Numbered from the stretch's first letter, positions 31,975 to 45,000 are shown. The stretch: 64,000 nucleotides of DNA from Crocodylus rhombifer (GCA_038503035.1 JAVSML010024580.1:62001-126000), one strand, 5' to 3'. Numbers and translations are program-made. Notes: generated by a model from the sequence alone, not told the origin.

Positions 31975-32520
31975 TTAGGGAAGTGATTCTTCCCCTCTGT
32001 TCGGCACTGGGGAGGCTGCATCTGGAGTCTGGTGTCCAGCTGTGGGAAAGGATGTGGGCACGTTGGAGAGAGTCCAGTGGAGGGCAACCAAAATGGTTGG
32101 GGGCTGGGGGATATGACTGGTGAGGAGAAGCTGAGGGCACTGGGCTGATTGAGTCTGCAGAAGAGGAGACTGAGGCGGGGATTGAATAGCAGCCTTCACC
32201 TCCCTGCAGGGGGGCTGCAAAGAGGATGGAGCTGGGCTGGTCTCAGTGGGGGCAGACGACAGAAGGAGCAATGGGCTCAAGCTGCAGCAAGGAAAGTTGA
32301 GGTTGGATATTAGGAAGAAGCTTCTCATGGGGAGGGTGGTGAAGCAGTGGGACAGGCTCCCCAGAGAGGTGGTGCAGTCTCCGTCCTCGGAGGTGTTGAA
32401 GACCCAGGTGGACAAAGCCTTGGCTGGGATGATGTAGTTGGGGCTGGTCCTGCTTGGAGCAGGGGGCTGGACTAGATGTGACCTCCTGAGGCCCCTTCCA
32501 GCCGTCATGGTTTAGGATTT
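31975..32520 (+). mobile_element. CR1 3'-end fragment, about 545 bp
   Basis: Parallel to 12830-13420: 'ggaggctgcatctggagtct', 'ggggctgcaaagaggatgga', 'gttgaggttggatattagga', 'gggctggactagatgtgacc'. Confidence 0.9.
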
Positions 32521-32547
32521 TGTGACTGTGGCATGGCCGAGGTGGGC

Positions 32548-32565
32548 GGGGGGGGGGGGGGGGGG
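32548..32565 (+). repeat. G18 homopolymer
   Basis: Eighteen consecutive G (32548-32565) between two CR1 fragments. Length uncertainty is likely in any assembly. Confidence 0.95.
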
Positions 32566-32835
32566 TTGCTTTCCTCTGCAGCAGGGGCACAGCCTCTACC
32601 TGGGGTCTCTTTTCTGTAAATAAACACCCTTTGCAGCAGCAGGATACTGGCTGCCATGGACCCCCCGTTTTCCCTGTGGCAGGTTTGGGTGATATCTTGT
32701 GTTGTGTCCGGGTGGATGGCCGTTTTCCAGGGTTTAGATTCTGGGCTGGTTTGGACAGGGCTGATCCTGCCTCAGGTAGGGGTTGGCTCAGACGTGACCT
32801 CTGCAGGTCTCTTCCAACCCCACATCTCAATGAAT
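32566..32835 (+). mobile_element. CR1 3'-end fragment (second subfamily)
   Basis: Reads 'ttgctttcctctgcagcagg', 'aacaccctttgcagcagcag', 'ggtttggacagggctgatcc' and 'gtgacctctgcaggtctctt'. Confidence 0.75.
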
Positions 32836-33254
32836 GGAGAAGCAGCCCTGCTGCCTTCCTTTTTCTACCCCGCCTTACAAGGGAGGCTTGCAGCTTCCTT
32901 AGCAGCATGCATTGTGCCACAAAGCACAAGGTTAAATACCAGCCCCTGCCCAAGGAGGTGGTTATATAGGAATTACAGGTTTCTTGGATAAATCTGACCA
33001 TAAATCTGTAGCTAATGGGAACACCGGGCAAAGAGCCCCGAGCCTGAAGGCTGGTACCAGCAGTGGCTGCCTTTGGGACTACGGGTGAGCTCAGAGAGCA
33101 CTTATCTTGGGCAGTGGATCACATCTATGTAGTTTTCCTCCCAACCTGGGTCTGCTGATACCAAAAGAAGCCCCAGTGAGATACCCCAGAGACCAGTGAA
33201 GAAGGGGGACAGATAGTGCTGGCAGCCCTGAGTGGATGACCTATCTACCAGCTG

Positions 33255-33340
33255 TTTGCTGGTCTTTGGGGGTACATGTACACACCACGATATTTGCCCT
33301 TTTATGCGCTGCAACTGCATGTCTGTTAGCACGAGTGGGA
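33255..33340 (+). repeat. Interspersed repeat family D, copy 1
   Basis: 'tgtacacaccacga' followed by 'gctgcaactgcatgt' and 'ttagcacgag' parallels 57848-57925. Class unknown. Confidence 0.45.
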
Positions 33341-34614
33341 TATCCTGATGTTTTAGAAGTCTTTTCAGCACATTAAAGTAAAACTGGTACATCCAGAGGC
33401 AGCAAGTGGGTGGGGCTTATTTTTGTTGGTGGGGCTTTATTTTTATGGGTGGGGCTTATCCCACAGGACAGGGGCCTGAATAGACTTGCCCCCCATGTCC
33501 AGCAGTGGTGTGGAGTAACAAACCGGTGGGGGTGGGACTAGACAAGCCCCCCAGACATGTCCATCTGCCCTGGTCTCCTCTCTGCCAGCCCCTTCTGCAA
33601 GTGGCACAGGCAGGCATGATCCCCCTGCCCCCCGGGAGCTTGTCCATCCCAAAAGAGCAGGCACGGGTGGGAGGGCGGCCATCCGCAGCCCATTGCTGTG
33701 CACCCCCTCTGTGGAAGTGGCTGCCAGGAAAAACAGCCGTGGGGTGACAACAAGCTCCTGTGGATGTGCCCAGCCAAGAAGGGACTCAAGCAACTTCTGG
33801 GAACCGTTGTCTCCATGGGGGAGACTTGAGGCTTGCTGGGAAGCTCAGCATCCACCCACGGCCTGCTGGAAATTCCCGCCTGGCCTTCCCAGATTTGCCT
33901 GCTGGTGTTTGCCGCTGGCCTGGCCCGCTTCGACAGCGTCCCTGGGTGTATTTACAAGGCAGCTGGATGAGGCGGAAATGCATCTGCTTAGGAAAGGGCT
34001 GGGCACCTGCCTTTTTTTAGCACAGGCTCTTCTCTCCTGGGACAGCAACAGAGCAGCACTGGGGTGTGGGCATAGGTCCCTTCTCCTCATCTGCTCCCAG
34101 CACCTGGGCTCCTGGGGGATTAACCTGTGCTGAGCTCAAGGCAGCAGCATTTCGGTGCTGTGGCTTGCACAGAGCCACGAGCCTGGTTGTGAGCCAGACG
34201 CACGAAGGGCATGAACCGGTCCACACAGGTACCAACTGGGCCACGAAGTGCAAGCGGCATTTGCTACCGGCCACCCCACCACGTGATCGCGTTCTGCAGC
34301 TGGAACGCTATTTCTGAGGACAAACCGGGCTTTTTTTTGGTTTAGAAAACCAAGGACGCCAGCTCACAGCAGTGGGATTTCTCTCACCAAACTCCCAGGT
34401 CTGTATCTGGAAAATGTCCAGGGTTGTATCCACGCACGGACAATCCCAACCTCCTCCTGGCCGGACAGACGCCCTTTTGCCTGGTTCTAAATTTTTCCTA
34501 GAAACAAAAGTCTTCTCTCTCACAGTTTAGCCCTAAGCAGTTCACTACTCCTCGTGTCATGGTCTTATCCTATTCCGCTCAGCTCTCTCCTTTGCTCTTG
34601 TCCGGCACATTGAA
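33341..34614. other. Probable intron 1 DNA, no feature seen
   Basis: 33410-33470 has a small tandem 'gtggggcttatttt' repeat. Otherwise there is no gene or repeat call. Confidence 0.35.
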
Positions 34615-34850
34615 ACCACTAGCCTGGTGGTCTTAAACCTCTAGATTCAAGAACCCCCTTGATAGACTCAAGCTCCCCCACCTCCAACGCCAGCTCTTTG
34701 CTTTAACTCATTTCTTGACTATGGGAAAATAATGTTAGACATCTCTGGGCAGGTGTCTGCACATCGAGCAGAGCTTGTATTGAACAGCACTGTGTGGCAC
34801 CCTTCAAAGGCTCTCACAGCACCCTTGGTTGAGCATCGCTGCGCTAGCCA
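34615..34850 (+). repeat. Interspersed repeat family C, copy 2
   Basis: 'ggtggtcttaaacctctaga', 'ccagctctttgctttaactc', 'gtgtggcacccttcaaaggc' and 'ggttgagcatcgctg' match the other copies. Confidence 0.5.
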
Positions 34851-35484
34851 GGAGGGGTGGGGGAATCCATCCCCGGTTTTACAGGAAACCTCCTGCTGTC
34901 AGCTGAGGCCGGGCTCTGACGCTGTGCAGGATGGTTGCCAGGTTGGAAGTGTTTGTGGAAGCTGCTGGTCCTTTAGGAAACCAGGGTCTCGAAGCAGCAG
35001 CCTCCTGAGCAGCTCAGGCCTGCTGGAAATCCTGACACAGACCCAGAGCCAGCATTTAGGAACGTGCCCTAGTGCAGAGGCGGTATCCCTAACTCCTGGG
35101 CTTAATAGCTACTGAGCTCACTTTCGTCCAAGAACAGGTCCGGCCCCTTTCTGGGAGGAAGCTGCAGGGGCAGGCTCCGGAGAGAAGGTGGCTGCGCACC
35201 CCTTTGTACCCCAAGCCCTTCGACACTGGGGTGAGAGGGTTTGGCTTGCTCCCTCTGCCAGTCGCAAGGGCCATGTCCACCACGGAGGGTGATGGGGGCA
35301 TAAGCAGAGCTACCCACTAATGCAGACACACACAGAACAACTGAGGCCAGCACAGATAAGGCACGTGGCTTTCGGTGGCCAACAGCACTCGCCAGAGCAG
35401 TGGGGATCACCATCCCATCCGTGTGCCTTTGATTCCCCAGTGCAAGTGTCCAGGCCCAATTTACACCTGAGAGAACTCCTGGCA

Positions 35485-35560
35485 TGAGTCTGGAGCGGGT
35501 CTTGAACTCACGACTTGCAAGACAGGGTAAGCACCGCCGCCACCACCTTTGAGCATAGAT
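35485..35560 (-). repeat. tRNA-like SINE head or degraded tRNA
   Basis: The minus strand has a B-box-like GTGAGTTCAAGAC and a 'CTTGCAAG' loop-like piece after 'GGCGGCGGTGC'. The stems do not fold into a full cloverleaf, so it is at most a relic. No CR1 tail follows. Confidence 0.25.
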
Positions 35561-35988
35561 TGGGCCATTGGCTGAGCTTGCAGCACCTCTTTTTTTAATA
35601 TTGCAACTCTTCCAGCTACTGCAACTATACTATTGCAATTCTTCCAGCGCAGGCAAGTCCTAAGAGCCCTCGCGCTCCAGAACCAGAGACCGCCCCAGGC
35701 CAAGCCCAGAGGGTGCCAGGATTTCCCATGCCCCCCACCAGACATTTCCTGCCCCTTTGGAGAATCGTGGATTAACCCTCACTGGCTAATGCCAATGCAA
35801 CAGCCTCCATGCTCCCAGCAGCCTGGAGCATGGGACTTCCACCTCCAAAGCACAAAGCTCTGAGGAGCGAGTCCACCAGCTGGCAGGTGTAGCGAGTCGT
35901 TATCTGCTCTGAGGGTGCTTTTCAAGGGTATCTCAGTGCCCGATGCACTTGGGGACCCCAGGCTTATCTGCCTGTTCTTCATTTACAG

Positions 35989-36050
35989 CCAGGAAGGCGA
36001 TGTGAAGATGTCGACGCTGCTGGACCCCGGCATGCAGAGTCTCCGTGTAG
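35989..36050 (+). CDS. HSPA12B: HSPA12B first coding exon (start codon at 36008)
   Basis: The acceptor 'cttcatttacag' ends at 35988 and the donor GTAAGG starts at 36051. The coding part 36008-36050 encodes 14 residues and the first base of a Gly codon, resembling the short N-terminal exon of mammalian HSPA12B (P-G-M-Q-S-L-R-V-G against a similar mammalian end). The ATG has A at -3. A start-stop uORF, ATGTGA at 36000-36005, ends two bases before it. The next exon begins 7.7 kb away in matching phase. Confidence 0.85.
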
Positions 36051-39000
36051 GTAAGGCTTCAGCGGGTCAGATCTTCTCATATTCAGTGCAGCAGTGAGAG
36101 CCATATAGCACCTGGATGGGGGCAAGCATTAGTCCTCTCTTGTCTGTCTGTACCCATCTCTTGTTTCCTGCCTGATGCTCCGGTTGGTATCTGGGGTGGG
36201 GGCTCTGGTCTGTGTTTATGTAATACCTGGGGTCCTGGTCTCCTACAGGAATGATGGCAAAGATGACTAAATGGGATGGAAATGAGTGAGCTGAAGAGCA
36301 GAGAGATCTTCTTAACTTCCAAATATTTCATAGACATCAGGGCTGGAAGGAACCTCGGGAGATCATCAGGTCCAGTCCCCTGCCCAAGGGGCGGGAAGTC
36401 AACGGGGGTCAAATGATCCCAGCAAGATAAGCATCCAAGTGTATCCAGCTTGATGATTTGAAATTTGATGAGTGAATGTGAAAAGTCACAGTCATTTCCG
36501 TGGCTCTGTGGAGAAAGAGGAGAATGTAGGACCCCCCGTGGCGGCTGCGTGGTCCACGGCGATGCAGCGTAGGACAGGCAGGTAGTCACACGGCCTACGT
36601 GACCCCAGGGTATAAGAGGCCAAGGAGTTTCGCTGTGATAGGGAGAAAGGTAGACCCACACGCGTGGTAACCCCATCGGTCGGAGCCGCGAGGTGGCTAG
36701 GCATCCCGACGCAATGGTTTCAGCACGTGTTGCACAGTCGCCGGAGCAGGGAAAAGTCAAAGGCATGCTACAGGTGCTGAAGGGTTTTCAGTCCGTCTAC
36801 TTGGCAATGGGATACTTGTGTCACACCAGCTTTTCCAGCCCCTTGTATTGAGGATTCAGGGACGTTGCTGGCTCAGAAAGGCAGGGATTTTGCTGTAGTC
36901 TCCCCCTCCGCACCCCTGCCCACAGCCCCCTGCTAATTACCCAGCTCTGGGTGTGCCCCAGGAGCACAGCTGCCTGCTGGTTTTCCAGAGAAATGGTTTC
37001 CCACTGGAAAATGCCAGTTGTTTGTATCAGAAGTTTCCAGGAGAGCCCCTAGGCCAGCCTGAGCCAGAAGAGACCGTCACCTGCTCTGCTGTGGCCTGCG
37101 CTCGGGGTGTTTCTCTGGGCTTTGGGAAAGTGAGGCTGCCTGTTGAGCTGTCTCCAATCCTATGAGGTCTCTGCTGGGGGAAACCTTGCCAGTCACCCAA
37201 CACAGCGCAGACATCGCACCCAGCACTGCCCCAAGGAAAGCAGGGGAGCCATGGCCACCCACATCCTGCTTCTGTAAAAGGGGTTAATAGATGCCCAAGA
37301 GACCCCAGGCCGAGAGGAAGGCAACCGCGCCCCCCCCCAGTCCAGACCAGTCTGAGAAGGGGGGAAATCCCTTCCTGCCCCAGTGCTGAGCACAGGGGCA
37401 AGACCCTCCAGCCAGCGCCCTAAACCCCCCGACACATGGAGCAGGAAGAGGGTGGGGGGCAACCAACACAGCCCAGAAACTTGGGATATCCCCACCGCAG
37501 AGCACGGGCATCGCTGCGCCTAGATCATCCCCAACCAGTCCTCCTCTCCTCCCGCTGCCTCGCATCGTTCCCTGGCCCCTGTCCTTTCCCACCTCTGCCC
37601 TTCCCATTGCCCACGTCTCCTCCTTGCACCCACCTTTGCCTTTCCCCTGCCGTGGTCACCACCCCTGGGGAGCTTCTTGCTAAACTCCCTTCTGGGCACC
37701 AAGCAAGGTTTGGATCCAGAGGTGCCCATGCTAAAGCCCTTTGCTTCTAGGCCTGCAGTGAAAGTGCTGCCCCGCTCTCCTAGCGTGTAGTAGGTTGTTA
37801 TCTTCCTAGGTCCAAAGGGAGATCAGCCCCTTTGCTCCGAGTGACGCTTGCCCCCGTGCTCCCTAGTCATGAAAACCCAGCCGGCGCATCGAGGACGGCA
37901 GGAAATGCGACCGGTAGACAGCTGATGATGCCTGGAGCAGATGGGAGTAGTACCCCCACCCTCATCTCCCAAGAGCCCCGTTTTAGACCCCACCATAGTG
38001 TCACCACTCTACAGCGGTTGGGCTCGTGACCTCGCCTCTGTCGAGCTGGGGATCAAGGGGAAGATGGCTTTGCAAGCCAAGCACTAGGATGGCGACTGGG
38101 GTTTGAATCCTGGCCGCGTTGCAGGCTGCCTGGGTGACTTCAGCCTCCCCCTGCCCGTGCCTTGATTTCCCGTCTGCAGCTGGGGGCACAAAACGGTCCC
38201 TTGGCCTGCTTCGTCTGCCCCAGTGGCAGGCTCTTCGGGGACGGGGCTGCTTCTCCCTCGTGGGCCCTCGGTGTCTGCAAATCGCTGCCCAGGCAGGAGG
38301 GAGTGGGGCCCTTGTCATGACCCTTCCTGTTCTCGCAGAAACCCCAGGGCACAGGGCACCCCAGGGCTGCACCCTGCAGAGCCATCTCCTCCCTGCTCCC
38401 TCCTGCTCTCCAGCCCCTCCGCCACCTCCCTTCCTCCTGGAGCCCAAACCTCCCCCTGTGCAGCTCCACGCGGCCTCCAGACCTCTCGTCAACCCTCCCT
38501 CTCGCAGTCGAATCTCTGGTACGAACCTCCTCCAGCCCCTTTTCCCCTTTCCCTTGTCATTCCTCTCCGTCCCACCCGGCATTATTTATTATTTAGCTCT
38601 GCAATCATAGTATTTACCATAAGTCTTTGCAACACTTCGCAATGCGTTGGGCTTGGAGAGGGGCCACTCCAAACACAGCCGTTTCGCGGTGTCTGGAGGC
38701 GGCTGTTTATGAAAATGTTCCTTAATCCGTGGCTGGCTCCTTCCCTCCCACGCCGCCAGGCCTCTTGGCCCCATTCTCCTCGACCCCGGTTAAAGAGTCT
38801 CCAGGGCTTTCCCTTTTTTGTTGGGAATCCAATATTAATGCCCCAGCATCGGAGACAGCGAAACCCACTTAGCAGTGGAAGGAAGCCGTGTCGTGTCGGG
38901 TAACGATCACTTCGAAGCGGCCCGGTGGGGGGGATCAAACGTGGTGCTTGGAGAAGGATAAAATCTGAGGCCGCAGGAGCTCTGTTGAGCCCCCCCGGGG

Positions 39001-42000
39001 GGGCTGGAGCCAGGCAGGCTGCTGCGTGCCCCATGGGCATGATGCTCAGCACTGAGCTCGTGAACAGGGCAGGCTGGGCACACTCAGGGGATCCCTGCCA
39101 GGACTCACCGTGGTGTGGACATGGTTATAAGAGCAACAGCAGGGCCAGACCTTTGCCTTCTCCTCTGCAAATAGAAGAGCCTTTTCAGCCTGGCCTGGGC
39201 TGGCAGCTGCTCCAGACCCCTCACCCTCCTGGCTGCCCTCCTCTGGACCTTTGCTAAGGCCGCTCCCCCACTTCTCTGCTTTGCAGGGTGCTGTAGGTTT
39301 GGGACTGCGAGGTGTTCAAATGGGCGCTAAAGATGGACAACTGGAGCATGGGACCGGCCGGGACCAGCGGAGCCATTGAGCCCTGTCCCCTGCAATCACA
39401 GGCAGCCTTGTTATGGTGGTTGGGTACCCGGAGATGCAACACTCGCCCCAAACACAGCTGCTCTCCCTGCCCCTTGCCCAGAGCTGCGCCAGGCAGCCCC
39501 AGCGGTGCCCGGAGCCCCACACCTCTTCCAGCTGGTGTTTCATAGTTTCATAGTTTCTAGAAACTGTTGATGGTTTATTCCCTCCCAGGGACCTCTGCAT
39601 CCAGCCCCATACGTGGGGACGGGCACATAGCATAGGCACCTGCAGCCTCTTCTGACAGCAGACTGCCACTGGCTTTAATTAACGAGCTAAGCCTGGCCAC
39701 TGAGGTCTGCAGTGAGGAAAGCTGAGGCACAGAAAGGGAGCGGTGCCTATCCCGGGGGCACAAACTGAGCTTGGAAGATATCTCAGGACTGTTCTACCCA
39801 CTGGGCAGTACTGCTTCTCCTGGCCCTATAGGAGAAGGCACCCCCGTTTGATCCCTACTTCATCCAAACTTTAAAGCCAACTGCATGGGAGAGGTAGGGG
39901 CAAATCTATTCAGGCAGCAGTGAGGGAATTCATGCTGATTTCATGGCTGACTGTCCTCTGCCTGATTCCTGCTAATCTCTGCACTCCACAGGGGTGAACA
40001 ACCCTCTTTCCTTTTTTAATGGTCTTGATGTTCCCTTATTCCAGCTATCCTCTCTTCTGCAATGCTGCTATCTCTTAGCCATTCCTGGTAACATCCCTCT
40101 TCTCTTTGCCAGCCCTAAAGGCTGTTTTTATCTTTAGCTAAAAACTTTCACTCGAGTGTAGTCATATGAACTCAAGTGTAGGAATGACGGAGAGTGAAGC
40201 ATTAGATGCATTATCAAGATGCTCAAGAAGATGAGATTTTGTTTTATGAATCTGAAAAAGAGACAGATATATAACTATAATGATGACAGGACTATGATAA
40301 AATGTCTTTGGTCTGTTTTGATTCTCTCTTGCCTAGTTTGTTGTGTTTTTTTAACCTTACATGTATACTTTAGCAATTTTGTGCACATTCCAGTAGTTCT
40401 GGTTATTTTCTCTTTGATCTTAATCTCAATAAGATAACGCCAGGCGCCTGGCCTAGTAGCAAGGCTTCTAGTTTTCTCTTTAACTGGAGAAAAAATGTGT
40501 GTTGTGCTCTATGGGATGAGGTACCTCACCACCAGCACCCCCTTTCCCAAATCCTAGGTCTGCTCATGAATAGGTCTCAGTGCTTTTTGGGGGAGAAAGT
40601 ACCCCCAAAGGGCTGGTGCGTTCTTGTCCCCCTGCACCAAGGCAGAACAAGCCTCTGGGGCTAATGGCACACTATCTTTGGACTATTTTCACTCTTTTTG
40701 CCTAGTTCATTGTGCTGCTTTAAACTTTATATGTTCCCTAGCAAATCAATGCACATTCCACATAACAATGAATTTCTTTTTGCTTTGATCTTAAACTAAA
40801 GAATATAGCACCAGCCCCCTAGCCTATTAGTAAAGCTTCTGGTTTCTCTTTAACTGGAAAAAAATATGTGTGGTGTGGTATATGAGATGATGCGTCACAC
40901 CACCAGGATTTTCAAAATCCTGGATCTGTGAAGCATCCAGATTTCAGTCTCACTTTGGAGAATGGTCACAGTTTCCAGGTCTTCGAGGGTGCCCCCGCTC
41001 CTTCCCTGTCACCGCATGAAGCCAGGCAAAAGAGGGGCCAACCCAAAAAGGGAAATGGCATTCGCCCACCCAAATGGGATGAGCCACTCGGGAGGAGCAT
41101 CCTGTTGCATGGAGCAGGGTGCTGGTGCTTCCTGGGTGCATCTTGGGGTCCCCCGTTGGGTTTGCAGCACTAGGGCTGGGGTCAAGCAGGGGCCCAGGCT
41201 GTAAGCTCCCCATAGAGCTCGGTTCGGCATGTGGTTCCCTCTCCAACCAGCTGAGCCAACATCTCCAGCTCCGCGGATGCCGTTCAGATCTGGCAGTGAG
41301 CCCTGCAGTCCGGGCTCAGGGCCAGCCCAAGCGTGGGGGGCTTGGGGGCTGCTGGCTGCGGGCCAGCCCAGCCTTAACCATCAGCACCCCCCTCCCCTGG
41401 CTCTCCAGCACGGACAGCTGGAACCTGTCCATCAGCGAGCGCTCGCTCAGGGGGGTGGATCAGCTTTCTCTCTTAATTGGAAACATGCTCCAGGAGGGCT
41501 GCGGCAGGCAGGGCCCAGACTATTAACCCCCATCCAGGGGCCAGAGGGTTGGTCTGATTGCATTGCTCTGGCAGGCATCTCCCTCCCAGCTTGGGCTCCA
41601 TCCTGGTGTCCTGCATGCAGCTAAGTTACTGGCACCATCTCAGCGGACCCTGTGGCCTGTAGCTGGGGTCTGCAAGGTGCATCTCTCTGGCATTGCATGG
41701 GCAGCAGGGGGGCAACACAGCTGTCCGTCGTAGAATCATAGAATCATAGCAGTGGAGTCGAAGGGACCTTGTAGATCTTCAAGTCCGACCCCCTGCCAGG
41801 GCAGGAGAAAAAACTGGGCTCAGATGATGCCAGCTAGGCAGGCACCAAGCCTCTTCTTAAAGACCCCCAGGGTAGGAGCCAGCATCACTTCACTTGGAAG
41901 TTGGTTCCAGCTGCTAGCTGCCCTAACTGTGAAGTAGTTCTTACAGATATCTAATCTAAACCTCCTCTCCAACAACTTGTGCCCGTTATTCCTTGAAAAG

Positions 42001-45000
42001 ATGGGGTCAAGCATTTGCTTCAAGGACTATCCAGGGCCCCTAAGGTAGGCAAAGTAATCACTTGAACCAGATCTGCACTGGCTGGGAATTGAACCCAGGT
42101 CCCCTACATGGCAAGCAGGAATTCTACCATTGAACCACCAGTGCTTGATAAGGCAAGCTACTTGTCAGTTGACTGTAATTCCTAAGACAGTGGCTCTCAA
42201 CCTTTGGGGACTCCAAGCACACCTGACTAGACCTGTGCCACCTCTGGCTAAATTTAAGGAGCCCCTTGGAACATGCCAGCTCTTAGTTCCCACTTTACTT
42301 TGACTACAAAAAAACTACAGAAAAGAGCAATTCTTCTGCTGCAAAGAACTGAGGAAGACTACAGCAGGGCAGAGTGCTTTTAACACTGGATTATTGAATC
42401 ACAGACAACGAGGGCTGGAAGGAATCTCAGGAGGTCACACCTAGTCCAACCCCCTGCTCAAAGCAGGACCAGCCCCAGCTATATCTATTTGCTAGATTAT
42501 ATATTAAATTTCAAAAACCCAGAAATTAAGGGGGGAAATGGTCAAAATAGTCACAAACTAATGTTTCATTAGTCCTGTAGTCACTAAAGTTAAATGCACA
42601 TTTCTTATTCAAATTAGTCAAACAAATCCTAGTCTTGTTGCGCATCTTGACTGTGCCTCCAATTCTTCATTGTCAGTCATTTCTACACTCAAATTCATAT
42701 GGCTGCACCTGAATGAAGGTTTTTAGCTAGAGCTAAAAACAGTCTGCAGGGCTGTGAAATAGCAGAGACGTGAGGGCAACACTGCAGAAGAGAGCATAGA
42801 TTGAGTAGTGGAATAGCAAGACCATTAAAAAGATAAAAGGTCGTTCACACCTGTCCAGTGGAGAAAGATTAGCAGGAACTGGGGAGATAATAAAGAGCCA
42901 TGAAGTCAAGTGATGCCTTCAATGCTGCCTGAATAGAAATGCCGCTGCCTCTCCCAGGCAGTGAGGTTCGAAGTTTGAGTAAAGCAGAAATGAAAGAGGG
43001 CTAGGACTGCATCTCCCTGGTTCCACCCCTGCCCCCCAGATCTTTCTCAGAGTCCTAGCTTTTCCAGACACAGTCCTCCAGTCTCTAGGCCCGGCTTTGC
43101 ACATTCAAGCACATTTTGCCCCCCCGGACCCAGCTTACCTTGGGTCTACGCAGCTGGTGTCTCGGCTTCACTCACCGCGCTCTTGCAGCCATGATGTCGT
43201 TTGCAAGGTTGATCAGCTTTGGGTTTGCATTTCGCTGGGTCTCAGATGGAGATGTTGAGCAACATCAGACCTCAACCTGGTTCCTGCTGAACCTGCCCAT
43301 ATTTGACGATGGGTGGGGACTTTTGGAGACTGGAAAGTTCACAAAAAACTGGAATGATTTCAGAATGATCCTGTCTGCCCATAACTAGCAGCTGCAAGAA
43401 AGGGGAAGTTGGTCTGGGTAGTAGGGCTTGGTGTTTTGCCACCTGCAGCTCTCAGAGGCGTGTGAGTAAGTGGGTTACAACGGTCTTTTATGGGTCATTT
43501 TCATGCGCCTTTTGTTTTGCTGCAGGCCCAGATGCCAGCCATCCTTGTGATCCTGGCTCTGTCAAGGCAGAGGGTCAGGGTGGGTTACAAGTACTGCTTT
43601 CCCCGGGGTCTAGCCAGGAGGACTGAGGTACTGAGCAGTCAAAAGACCCGCCAGTGTGATGGACCAAGGGGTGATAGCTCGGAAACGGCTCCACTGCTGT
43701 TAGACTCGTTCTGCTCTTCTCCTTCCCAGGTACAAATGGCGAGGGATCCCGTACACCATCCCCACCGAGGTCCCCGGGGACGCTCCATGACAGCTGCAGC
43801 ATCGCGCCCCTCACGCCCTCCCAGTCCCCGGTAAGCCCACGAGACGCCTTCAATGCTCCAACAACACCACTGCCAAATTGGGGCATGACCTGATAAGTCC
43901 CATGGCTCATGACACGGGAACAGAGCTAGCAAGGTGCCCAAGCAAGACGTGGCTTATTTGGGCACATGGTAGGCCATAGAGAAGGGGTGGGAGTCAAGGC
44001 AACAGCAGCAAACCCCTCCGTCCCAAATCAGGATACGCTGCTCCTACCCCATCGCCGGTAGATGCCCATCCAGCCTCTGCCGGGCACCTCCGGAGAAGGA
44101 AACTTCACAGCCTCCCTGGGTGGTGAATGGCAGGGTTGCCTGCCTCTTTCCCTGCACCATCTGGGTGCAAATCAGAGCAGGGTCCCGGCTAGGCAGACCC
44201 CGCGGGGGCAGAGCTGGTGGGGCTGTTCCTAACCCTCTTGCTTTGTGTGCAGAGGAACGAAGCTCGGATGCAGAGGCCCACATCCTTCGCCGTAGTGGTA
44301 GCCATCGACTTCGGCACGACCTCCAGTGGCTATGCCTTCAGCTTCTCCAACGACCCCGAGGCCATCCACATGATGAGGTAGCCCATCAAGGGCCATGGGT
44401 GGGGGGTGTCGAGTGTGGAGGTCTGGCTCCTTTCCATGCTTTGGGTACATTTTCATGCAAAAAGTTGCGGGGGGCTGGGGTTGCTGAGAGGCTGAGGGGT
44501 GGGTCTCCCCGTGTGCTTGACCTTGCTGTGACGGATGGTCCCTCTTCTCTCCATCGTGGTGTCATCCAGCCTGCACGCCTGGCTGGATCCTCCTGTCTCC
44601 GGGCGTGGGAGGGAATTTGGGAACAACCAGGGGTGAGGGGATAGGACCTGCTTCCTAATGGGGGAGCCTGGAAGGCGCAGGGAGAGTTTCCCAAGGGCAG
44701 GCATGTCAGAGCTATGTTGAAAACTAGCCAGGTGCCCTGGGATACAGGGCTGAGGGGATGAATCCTGCCCAGGCCAAGGATTGCCTTGATGTGCCTTTTC
44801 CTGTCTTTTTCCATCCTGATTTCCGGCATCCACTGTTGCTATTTGCATGTGTTAGGACCAAAGGAAAGAAAGGCTGGAGAAGACCTCACGGGGTCACATC
44901 TCGCCCAGGCCCCTGCTCAAGGCAGATCATCCCTGACTCACCCTTCCCAGCAAAGGGTCTGGCCAACCTGCTCTTGGAAACTTCCAGGGATGAAGTTTCC

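Larger units (their letters stand above)
36051..43729 (+). other. HSPA12B intron after first coding exon (7.7 kb)
   Basis: Holds CR1 ends, MIR relics, four family A copies and the Gly-headed SINE, listed separately. 40931-41730 is GC-rich unique DNA with no exon call, and 42931-43729 is unique apart from the next acceptor. No coding exon was found inside. Confidence 0.8.

Noticed and set aside
35485..35560. A third tRNA gene
   Set aside because: It has a B-box-like segment but the acceptor and D stems do not pair and no CR1 tail follows; kept only as a low-confidence relic.
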